DNA of 64,000 nucleotides from Ornithodoros turicata (taxonomy: Eukaryota; Arthropoda; Arachnida; Ixodida; Argasidae): assembly GCF_037126465.1 (NCBI RefSeq), contig NC_088203.1, positions 54,597,581 to 54,661,580 of the forward strand, given 5' to 3'. The translations under genes and the position numbers were made by a program. Each line of letters begins with the position of its first letter. Position 1 is the stretch's first letter. Positions 1-7,946 of the stretch are shown in pieces. The notes beneath the pieces were generated by a model. That model was not told the origin of the DNA and did no database searches. It saw only the letters and a list, made by a program, of their open reading frames with translations.

Positions 1-9
1 TTCGGAGAA

Positions 10-285
10 ATGGTACAAACTATAGAACTGAAGGTGCAAGAATTTATATGCCGAATCTACAATACTTGTAAAAATATCTGCACATCAATGACGGAAGGGC
101 CACTGGGATTGATGGCGGGGTTTTTGAGGTTTGCCAACGAAGAATTGAAATACACTAGACCAGATGTAATTGTAACCGTTGCAATGGGCATTCTATTCAT
201 CAAGAAAGCAGTCGGATCAAATTATTATATGCGCGGTCTATATCGCACGATTCATTACGGATTTGTTGAAATTACACATATCTGA
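10..285 (+). pseudogene. ORF-A, copy 1, 5'-incomplete and frameshifted
   Basis: Unrecognised protein. The frame is open from the window edge and matches residues 59 onward of the 156-residue copy at 3521-3991, including the segments KVQEFICRIYNT and EELKYTRPDVIV. Near base 228 a small indel shifts the frame, so the end reads YMRGLYRTIHYGFVEITHI instead of the carboxy end shared by the other two copies. I see no catalytic motif, signal peptide or clear membrane span. It lies 85 bases upstream of ORF-B in the same orientation, an arrangement kept in all three copies. Function unknown; an element-borne or virus-derived gene is a guess only. Confidence 0.6.
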
Positions 286-370
286 GATGGAAAGTACATA
301 AAATCTTATCACGTGATATGTTCCACTACCACGGCAACACAATTATTTTCTTCTATCAGTCTCTGCAACG

Positions 371-718
371 ATGTCGAATCAACACAAGTTCAATATTGTC
401 GTGCAAGGTCTGATGTATTACCACCTGTTGAAACTCAACAAACATATCAATTGCGGTGGGCCACCGGACGATTTTCATCTAATACTCTCTTGTACGCCAT
501 TCAAGAATCTTCATACAAAGAAAGGAAACATCAATAAGAGACTGTGCAAGTTCATCGTGACAAAGTGCACGTTGTTGAAGCGATACAAACACGGCGACAA
601 CATAGCGCCTGCGTTAATCAACGCTGGATTCAAGCGCCCAGTAATCAGAATAAATTATTTAATGTCTTCGGAATTCATCAATGAAGACAACAAACGAAAA
701 CTTCAGAGTTTGAAATAG
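371..718 (+). CDS. ORF-B, copy 1, conserved basic 115-residue hypothetical protein
   Basis: Unrecognised protein of 115 residues, rich in lysine and asparagine. It begins MSNQHKFNIVVQGLMYYHLL and ends EDNKRKLQSLK. The start is chosen because all three copies share this methionine and full length. Against the copy at 44430-44777 I count nine base differences over the frame, about six replacement and three silent. The copies are therefore recent, and the frame is intact in all of them, but the ratio gives no strong sign of purifying selection. It follows ORF-A at 85 bases. A poly-A signal-like AATAAA lies shortly after the stop. No domain recognised. Confidence 0.65.
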   Translation: MSNQHKFNIVVQGLMYYHLLKLNKHINCGGPPDDFHLILSCTPFKNLHTKKGNINKRLCKFIVTKCTLLKRYKHGDNIAPALINAGFKRPVIRINYLMSSEFINEDNKRKLQSLK

Positions 719-1213
719 AACTGTAATTTATCAAAATAAACAAGTGTATAACTGAAACAATAAATGTAATCTTTGTCATCATTATAATGAATTCTACGCA
801 TCACAATGAAAACACCTTGCATTTAGCATGGCTAGACTGAGAACAGTGATCGCTAAGGAAACGAATATTCCACAATTTGTGTAAGAATTCTCATATGGAA
901 TGAGACCTGACCACCAAATAGGTTTTACTCGACTACACTCTGTACAAGTTTAACACCCGAAGGATAGAATTGCCGGAGAAGAATCGGTCATTGAAATTTA
1001 GAGACATGATACATCAGCCTATGATTACAAAAAAGGATCACTAATCTCATGTGAAAACTTATCATATTTCACGAATTAAATTCCACAGTGCATGTATATT
1101 TCTCAATCAGTTGCACTAGCCCAGACATAGTAAAAGAAGAAGAAAAGGCGTCTTTGACAAGCACCCTGATTGGAGTGCGGAACAAAAAAATAAATATTTT
1201 TCACAATAAATAT

Positions 1214-1742
1214 AATTTCACAATATGCAAGCTTTAGCTCGCTCACTTTGAGAGAACTCTTTCACGGTGAGAGAGAAGTTATTCAAATGGATTGATATTT
1301 TCTGTATACACTATAACATAATGCAAATTCTTTATGCCGTGGATATTAAACGTTACGAATATTTTCTGAACGAAATTTACTTGAAACTCGAAGAAAGGGT
1401 CACCCGCGTCGACGAACCCGTTTCCGGAAAAAGCAACACGCTCGCGTGCGGTACCGCGTTAACGCGTCGGGCGCAGAATCGCGTTCGGTTTCGGGTAAGG
1501 CATTGGGGAAACGCGGCCCGGCGTGTTGCCGAAACGTCTTCGAGGACGCGGGTGACCCTTTCTTCAAGTTTCAAGTAAATTTCGTTCGGAAAATATTCGT
1601 AACTTTTAATATCCACGACATAAAGAATTCGCATTATGTTATAGTGTATACAGAAAATATCAATCCATTCGAATAACTTCTCTCTCATCGTGAAAGAGTT
1701 CTCGTCAAAGTGAGCGAGCTAAAGCTTGCATATTGTGAAATT
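1214..1742. mobile_element. Foldback (MITE-like) element with about 195-bp inverted arms
   Basis: The arms at 1214-1410 and 1544-1742 are inverted copies with a few mismatches. The left arm begins AATTTCACAATATGCAAGC and the right arm ends GCTTGCATATTGTGAAATT. The 130-base centre is GC-rich and carries short internal CG-rich motifs. Because of the symmetry, near-identical reading frames of about 100 codons appear on both strands, and I do not regard them as genes. It sits in the spacer between the arms of the giant inverted repeat. No clear target duplication was found. Confidence 0.85.
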
Positions 1743-2624
1743 ACACATTATACAATACTGATCATAAATTGCCACACTTGTTCAAATTTTAATTAAACTC
1801 TTACTGATCTGTGGTAGTCACCACTTCTGCTGAATGTGAATCGATAAATTTTAGCATTTAAGCCAGAATCAAATATCTTGTATAGTATGTGTGAGTATAT
1901 GCACAACTTTTTAATCTTTAGCTTTAGCAAAATGCAAGAAATAGCGTGTAGTTCTGACTTTGAAAATTTAAGTAAGAAAATGATCTTTAGTGTGGAATTT
2001 GCGTTTTACAATGTTATGAGCTAAAGACTTATAAAATTAAAGTATGGCCTTTCCATTTGTAGTGCCCGGATGCTATGACACTAAAATAATGTGATAATTT
2101 TTCTGTATGGTTACGGGAAATCTCGAGTGTATTTTCTGGATTTGATCTACGTTTATGTGTGACCTGCGCTGATCTGGTTATTGTAATTAATATAACATAT
2201 CTTCCATTGTGTTTACGCATAACGCTCATCTTCATTGTATATTGGTTAAGCACTTCTGATGGCAGTTGTGTGATCCGCTTCTCCCAAAATCTGATTGCCA
2301 CTTGGAAATTATTTCATATACGTTTGTGTGCTGTGTGTTACCAAGACTATGTGATTAGAAATGTAGACTTGACCTGCACGTCATGCTCGTAAAATCTTTC
2401 GTTTGCATTGTGGCATCTGATAATAGACTCGCTTTTTGCTAAGGCTTCATATTATCTCCCAGGCACTGAACCCGAATGCGATTGTAAACGTCGATGACAC
2501 TGTGCGCGAACGCTTTCACTTATCCCGCCGTAATCAGTTATCTTGCCTTATTTCCCGTTTTGCCCTATCTTGGACGGCTAATTTTTCCTATCCAGTCATA
2601 CAAACGGACAACTGTGTTGACAAA
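1743..2624. other. Spacer of the locus 1 inverted repeat, no gene recognised
   Basis: AT-rich sequence between the foldback element and the right arm. Open frames here are short and without recognisable protein features. I see no repeat of it elsewhere in the window; the spacer of locus 2 is unrelated. Confidence 0.6.
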
Positions 2625-3103
2625 AATATTTATTTATTTGTTCCGCACTCCAATCAGGTTGCTTGTCAAAGATGCCTTTTCTTCTTCTTTTACTATGTCT
2701 GGGCTAGTGCAACTGATTGAGAAATATACATGCACTGTGGAATTTAATTCGTGAAATATGATAAGTTTTCACATGAGATTAGTGATCCTTTTTTGTAATC
2801 ATAGACTGATGTATCATGTCTCTAAATTTCAATGACCGATCCTTCTCCGGAATTCTATCCTTCGGGTGTTGAACTTGTACAGAGTGTAGTCGAGTAAAAC
2901 CTATTTGATGGTCAGGTCTCATTCCATATGAGAATTCTTACACAAATTGTGGAATATCCGTTTCCTTAGCGATCACTGTTCTCAGTCTAGCCATGCTAAA
3001 TGCAAGGTGTTTTCATTGTGATGCGTAGAATTCATTATAATGATGACAAGGATTATATTTATTGTTTCAGTTATACACTTGTTTATTTCGATAAATTACA
3101 GTT

Positions 3104-3451
3104 CTATTTCAAACTCTGAAGTTTTCGTTTGTTGTCTTCATTGATGAATTCCGAAGACATTAAATAGTTTATTCTGATTATTGGGCGCTTGAATCCAGCA
3201 TTGATTAACGCAGGCGCTATGTTGTCGCCGTGTTTGTATTGCTTCAACAACTTGCACTTTGTCGCGATGAACTGGCACAGTCTCTTATTGATGTTTCCTT
3301 TCTTTGTATGAAGATTCTTGAATGGCGTACAAGAGAGTATTAGATGAAAATCGTCCGGTGGTCCACCGCAATTGATATGTTTGTTGAGTTTCAACAGGTG
3401 GTAATACATCAGACCTTGCACGACAATATTGAACTTCTGTTGATTCGACAT
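3104..3451 (-). CDS. ORF-B, copy 2
   Basis: Intact 115-residue copy of the hypothetical protein at 371-718, on the opposite strand. Differences from copy 1 include glutamine for histidine at residue 5 and isoleucine for valine near residue 91. Same start and stop context as the other copies, and the same 69-base spacing to ORF-A upstream (3521). No family recognised. Being on the inverted arm, its transcription would converge with copy 1 across the spacer. Confidence 0.65.
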   Translation of the reverse strand: MSNQQKFNIVVQGLMYYHLLKLNKHINCGGPPDDFHLILSCTPFKNLHTKKGNINKRLCQFIATKCKLLKQYKHGDNIAPALINAGFKRPIIRINYLMSSEFINEDNKRKLQSLK

Positions 3452-3520
3452 CGTTGCAGAGACTGATAGAAGAAAATAATTGCGTTGCCGTGGTAGTGGA
3501 ACATATCACGTGATAAGATT

Positions 3521-3991
3521 TTATGTACTTTCCATCTCAGATATGTGTAATTTCAACAAATCCGTAATGAATCGTGCGATATTGACCGCTTGTATATGAT
3601 AATTTGATCCGACTGCTTTCTTGGTGAATGCAATGCCCATTGCAACGATTACAATTACATCTGGTCTAGTGTATTTCAATTCTTCGTTGGCAAACCTTAA
3701 AAACTCCGCCATCAATCCCAGTGGCCCTTCCGTCGTTGATGTGCAGATATTTTTATAAGTATTGTAGATTCGGCATATAAATTCTTGCACCTTCAGTTCT
3801 GTAGTTTGTACCATTTCTCCGAATACGACCATGTCTAGGACGTATTGAAATGCAGCGATAATGAAATCGTTTCGCGGCTCCTCCTTTTCGAAGCAGTTTT
3901 TTGTAACATCTTCCCATGACTTATGGTATCGAGTACAAAATCGTCCATCTTTTGAGTGTAGAGCAATTGTCTCTTCTGTTTTCAAGTGCAC
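3521..3991 (-). CDS. ORF-A, copy 2, the only full-length copy
   Basis: Unrecognised 156-residue protein beginning MHLKTEETIALHSKDGRFC and ending LKLHISEMEST. It looks soluble and mainly helical, with the segment RPDVIVIVAMGIAF as its most hydrophobic stretch, which is too short and polar-flanked to call a membrane span with confidence. The start is uncertain: the methionine follows an AT-rich leader, and the corresponding codon in copy 3 is GTG. The other two copies are each frameshifted, copy 1 near the carboxy end and copy 3 near the amino end, so this copy is the reference. It lies just upstream of ORF-B in the same orientation, suggesting a shared transcript. Confidence 0.6.
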   Translation of the reverse strand: MHLKTEETIALHSKDGRFCTRYHKSWEDVTKNCFEKEEPRNDFIIAAFQYVLDMVVFGEMVQTTELKVQEFICRIYNTYKNICTSTTEGPLGLMAEFLRFANEELKYTRPDVIVIVAMGIAFTKKAVGSNYHIQAVNIARFITDLLKLHISEMEST

Positions 3992-4550
3992 ATCTACACT
4001 TAATTAAAAGCATATCTATGTTTATTTTATTGATTAAAATTTTATTATCTGGTTTAGAATGCTATAATCTCCACCTGTCGTGAGAATCATTGTTTTGACT
4101 TTGTTTCAAGTATTCACTCGACTGATATTCTTTGAGTTGTGAACTTACTGCCTGAAATAATTATTGTCTTGTATTTGTTTCAATTGCTCGATTGGCATAA
4201 GTAAGTACCTCTAAGATAGGAATGCCTCATAACTCTGAGTTGCATTTCACATTTGATATTTCTGTGTGGTTCATTAGAAATTTCTGTTGCAAGATATTAC
4301 AAAAATTGATGTAATTAAATTTTTTTCTCGTTTTTGATTGAGTATCGTTGCTACCAATTAATAATTTGGACTTTCTCTACATGTTCAATAACAATATCTC
4401 TACAAACTTAGTCGACTTGTCAACCACTTTGACCAAAGATTTCCGTTTCAAGGAACGGATGCGAAAAGATAATGATCCCCGCGAGTGATATCGACATCTA
4501 TTTGCGCTGCACAATAAAATATATCGCATTTGAACTCTCTTATCTGACCT

Positions 4551-4784
4551 CTAGAGCGCCCCGTTTGCTGGACGAAGTAATATAGCCCCTAACCCTTTGA
4601 GTGATAAAGCATACGCGGTGCTATGGTCACATAGATAGAGACATAAAGTCTCCCGGCTTTGAGGAAAAGACTGAAAACCGAGATGAAAACAGTGCATATT
4701 TTCTACGTCTTGGATACCTACATCAAGGTTCGTAGTGTTTGTTAGAATGAAAATTGTATGTTGGTCGATTTTATGATGGTTCAA
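4551..4784 (-). other. Short conserved frame in the arm, coding status doubtful
   Basis: A frame of 77 codons that is also open at 43094-43342 (82 codons) and partly at 45529-45729. Shared segments include HKIDQ, IFILTNTTNLD and QSRETLCLYLC. Conservation is no higher than in flanking non-coding parts of the arm, and the three versions end differently. I therefore list it as a possible third ORF only. Confidence 0.3.
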
Positions 4785-5178
4785 TGATGGATTATTTTCC
4801 TCTGTTGTTGTTTAGATGTCGCCGCTTAGAGTGTTCCCCTGTTCTTCAGCGTTAAGTCTGTGCTAGATTGTAATATTTCTCCTTTTGATAAATGGATTAG
4901 CTATTATTTCTCTATGTCTTGGATGGTGTGCAGGTTTGGCTCTGTATTAATTGTAGCTGTTGGCTGTGTTGTTTCTCGTTATTTCTTTACGTCTATGCTG
5001 TTCACTTAATAAGAAATTAAAAGTTGTGTAATGTTGGAATTGCGCTCGAATTGTTATGACAGATATTCACGCTATTGCAATGATGGTTCTCACGTCTCAG
5101 ACTTTTTATAATACAACTTGTAATTTGATTGTCATCATATTGATTAAGAATATCTTCTTTGTAGTGGTATAGATTTTA

Positions 5179-5382
5179 ACGATGAAAGATGAAAGTCACT
5201 GAAAAGGTTAGCTAGCTGTAGGGATCGAACCCACATCTTCTGGTTTACCGGTCCAGGGCTCTACCAATTGAGCTAAGCTAACCCGTCTTTCATCGTTGAT
5301 TACTTAGGCAATTTGAGGCTTTGTTTGTATCTGTCCCTTCTATGTTGTTCCAGCCTCAGAACATCAGTTTCTCTCTTGTTCA
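5179..5382 (+). mobile_element. tRNA-derived SINE with inverted 5' head, 10-bp target duplication
   Basis: The insertion is bounded by ATAGATTTTA at 5169-5178 and 5383-5392. The same site is unfilled in the sister arm near 46120, which confirms the borders. The body (about 5284-5382: CTTTCATCGTT, TTAGGC, TGTTGTTCCAGCCTCAGAAC) matches the SINE at 26062-26245. The tRNA-like head at 5206-5283 is in the opposite orientation to the body, whereas at 26 kb head and body agree. The pattern resembles a 5' inversion during target-primed insertion. Confidence 0.75.
5206..5283 (-). repeat. tRNA-like SINE head (not a functional tRNA)
   Basis: On the minus strand the sequence has A-box (TAGCTCAATTGGTAGAGC) and B-box (GGTTCGATCCC) motifs. 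The possible GGTTAGC/GCTAACC acceptor stem is displaced by four or five extra bases after the T stem. The anticodon stem has a mismatch, and the base before the apparent anticodon is C instead of the usual T. It is therefore a tRNA-derived SINE promoter region, not a working tRNA gene. Confidence 0.7.
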
Positions 5383-5392
5383 ATAGATTTTA

Positions 5393-6058
5393 TTTCCTCT
5401 TGTGTTCTTGTCGTTCGTGTTCCGCAGTCTTCCATACATCTATTGGCACCCATCTTCAACAAATCAGGACAGATATCATTAGATCTGGTTGTTGGCTAGG
5501 AGCGTGCTATGTGGTGAAGTTCATTTTTAACATATCTATTTTCTGATGAGTTTGATTTTTTCTTCTGATTTTCTGAATGATAGATTACTCTGTTCTTTGA
5601 TTAGGAATATATTCTTTGTAGTGGTATAGATTTTATTTCCTCTTGCGTTCGTGTCGTTCTTGCCGTTCGTGTTCCATGGTCTTCCATGTTTGTTGGCTAG
5701 GAGCGTGCTATGTGGTGAAGTTCATTTTTAACATGTCTATTTTCTGGTGAGTTTGATTTTTTCTTCTGATTTTCTGAATGATAGATTACTCTGTTGTTCG
5801 ATTAGGAATATCTTCTTTGTAGTGGTATAGATTTTATTTCCTCTTGTGTTCGTGTCGTTCTTGTTGTTCGTGTTCCGTGGTCTTCCATGTTTGTTGGCCA
5901 GGAGCGTGCTATGTGGTGAAGTTCATTTTTAACATCTCTATTTTCTGATGAGTTTGATTTTTTCTTCTGATTTTCTGAATGATAGATTACTCTGTTGTTT
6001 GATTAGGAATATCTTCTTTGTAGTGGTATAGATTTTATTTCCTCTTGTGTTCGTGTCC
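5393..6058. repeat. Tandem repeat, period about 201 bp, about 3.3 copies
   Basis: The motif TTCTGATGAGTTTGATTTTT recurs at 5541, about 5742 and about 5943. Each unit also contains TTGGCTAGGAGCGTGCTATG plus GTGGTGAAGTTCATTTTTAA, which is the terminal sequence of the MITE at 34835-35081. Counterparts occur at 42600-43080 (reverse) and 46100-46500, where the period is about 181 bp. Confidence 0.8.
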
Positions 6059-6499
6059 CATAGTCTTCTAGGGTCTCTGCTGTTCACAGTTAATTACATA
6101 CAATTATCAGAACTTCCCGCTATTGCACTGATGGTTCTCACGAATAGGAATATTAGACTTTTTATAATACAACTTGTAATTTTGTTTGTAATCATATTGA
6201 TTAAGAATATCTTCTTTGATTAAATGTGGCGTCCGTTCTGATTCATCGGAAACATCTGTGTATGATTCCTGTTAATAAAACATATTGTGTTTGATTTGTG
6301 ATACCTATTCAATGCTATTGTATCATACCTGTAATAAGTATATTCTTTGTTACGTGTATTGTGTTTCTTCTGCTTCAGATTTTTGGCTAAGTTCTTCCCA
6401 TTCACGCAGAGTCGTAACATAATTTCTGACAGTAATGACTTTAATAAATATATTTTCACTTGTACTTTTGTGTATGGCTATCCTTTGCATGTAAAAAAA

Positions 6500-6920
6500 A
6501 ATTACGATTCAAGTCGGCTCAGCCTGAAAAATGACGAAAGTCGGCGGCCCAGGCTGAAGGGTAAGCGCGCACGCAGCCCCCCGGTCACGCTCCGCCAACC
6601 ACAGCAGCCCTCCACCAAAGCGCCACCTTGTTACGGGTGGTGAAGGTTTTTCGGCTGGGTTTTTCTCCTTCACCTGATTGGCATCACAATTGGCACAATT
6701 CCCAGCACTATTGGCTTTAATAAATATATCTCAACTTGATTGGCATTACAATTGGCATTAATAAATATATTTTCACTCGTATTTTTTGTATGACCCTTCT
6801 TTGCTTGTCTCTGCATGTTATAATCGCGCGGACAACCCTCCGCACACGCGCCGCGTGGGGAAAAATACGCGCAGGACTCAGGGGCAGGGATTCTGTAGTT
6901 TCGCCCCCCTGTAGTCTCGG
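6500..6920. repeat. GC-rich terminal block of the giant repeat, copy A
   Basis: Contains one unit of a roughly 150-bp GC-rich sequence (AAGTCGGC, GCGCACGCAGCCC, CCACAGCAGCCCTCCAC), then AATAAATATAT spacers and a terminal segment with CGCACACGCGCCGCGTGGGG. Copies B and C carry two units of the 150-bp sequence. Its base composition contrasts sharply with the AT-rich remainder of the arm. Confidence 0.75.
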
Positions 6921-7065
6921 CATGCCCTATTACCACTTACTCTTGCTCGCCATTCAGGTCGGAAGACTTTGCCGCAAGTGGGAGCATTTTGCGTGCTTCT
7001 TCATAGGTTTTTGTTGAATTAAAATGGCAGCAGCTGTCAGAATTCAGAGAGCAATGAAGCACTAC

Positions 7066-7276
7066 CTAAACAACATATTATACGATTCCATTTCCTCGCA
7101 GTCCAAAAACTCCCAATGCATGCCGGGGCTTTTGTTTTTACGCCAATAGAAACCGACTTTTTTCTCTCCTTTTCCCGGTGGCCAAAAACAAGAGCTTCCC
7201 ACCACCCATGAAGACGGCACCACTGCCTCCTGATTGTCTTCATTCGTAAATTTAATGATTTTGTAACTCGCAGGAG
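7066..7276 (-). pseudogene. Orphan exon of a DUF4806-associated protein
   Basis: Minus-strand exon with a canonical acceptor (TTTTCCTGCAG before 7276) and donor (GTAGTG after 7066), open for its full 211 bases in one phase. It encodes a segment with NQEAVVPSSWVVGSSCFWPP followed by GFYWRKNKSPGMHW. From family knowledge, the pattern V-x-x-S-W...C-x-W-P-P is the usual amino-terminal module of arthropod proteins that end in a DUF4806 domain; many of these are repeated genes. The following exons would lie to the left, where the giant repeat arm begins at about 6950, so the gene appears cut off. Function unknown. Confidence 0.5.
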
Positions 7277-7280
7277 CTGC

Positions 7281-7946
7281 AGGAAAAGTGCAGATTCAAG
7301 CAAAGACTATAAAGCGTACACTTTATGTGACAATTTCACCTCCAAAAACTGTTAAAAGGTTAACCATGTGCTGCTTTGTGCCCACTCTGTTATGCTTTGA
7401 GTGCATCACGATCCTGTGCTACCTCTATGCTACACCAATTATAAAACTGAGCGAAAGTTTACAGAATACCAGTCTAGCATATTTCTTCATTGACGCTGTG
7501 TCTTGGAACAAATGAGACAAGACGCACAAGAATGAATGGCCAACCCAGAGACCTGTTTGAAAGTGCATGGTCCCATTCACTTCTAGTATGCCTCTCCAAG
7601 GTTTCTAAACCTTTGTTCACCATTGTACTGTCTGAGAAATAGCTGCCTAAAGTCTACAGCTCATGGCCAGAGTGGTCTCCCATAGGAAATGCTGAACATG
7701 ACGCAGCTATCCCACTATTGAGAAGTCAGCGTACCCTTGTGGGTCATTCAGTACATTAGATGATTATCTTTCCCTAAATGCGAGGACACACAGTGCCATA
7801 CGGGAACGTAGATCTACAGCTTGCAATGCTTCCGGTGGAAGACTGATCTGCCACGAACGGTGGAGTTCAGAGAGTCATGTCACAGACAGACATTGATAGA
7901 GACAGACTTAATGGGGCTAATGTATGTAGATCTCTACGTGGTGACA
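7281..7946. other. No gene recognised
   Basis: Unassigned sequence between the orphan exon and the carboxy end of the EnSpm-type transposase. It may hold the 3' end of that element, but I could not identify a terminal repeat. Confidence 0.5.

Larger units (their letters stand above)
1..1200 (+). repeat. Left arm of giant inverted repeat, locus 1 (enters from outside the window)
   Basis: Nearly all of this interval reappears in reverse complement at about 2625-3990 and in direct orientation at about 44060-45155. It contains one copy of ORF-A (5' part missing at the window edge) and one of ORF-B, followed by AT-rich non-coding sequence. The arm ends near 1200 in a motif around the sequence GGAGTGCGGAACAAA, whose reverse complement lies at 2638-2655. 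The outer end of this arm lies beyond base 1, so total arm length is unknown here. The opposite arm is 4.3 kb. Confidence 0.9.
2625..6950 (-). repeat. Right arm of giant inverted repeat, locus 1 (copy A)
   Basis: Reverse-oriented copy of the unit also found at 41205-45155 (direct) and 45583-47958 (reverse). Reading outward from the spacer it contains ORF-B, ORF-A, AT-rich sequence, a conserved short frame near 4551-4784, a tandem-repeat block, and a GC-rich terminal block at about 6500-6920. Similarity to copy C continues to about 6950, ending at CCCTATTACCACTTA. It differs from the other copies by a 204-bp SINE insertion at 5179-5382. The outer border lacks an identified target duplication. 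Confidence 0.85.

Noticed and set aside
1267..1688. Two similar 103-codon frames on opposite strands
   Set aside because: They are a by-product of the inverted arms of the foldback element at 1214-1742, with no protein features.
5206..5283. Functional tRNA gene
   Set aside because: The acceptor stem is displaced by extra bases and the anticodon arm is irregular. It is the head of a SINE with a target duplication.
6670..6936. Coding frame in the GC-rich terminal block, repeated at 41.5 and 47.6 kb
   Set aside because: The frames follow the repeat and differ in phase and ends between copies; composition alone keeps them open.
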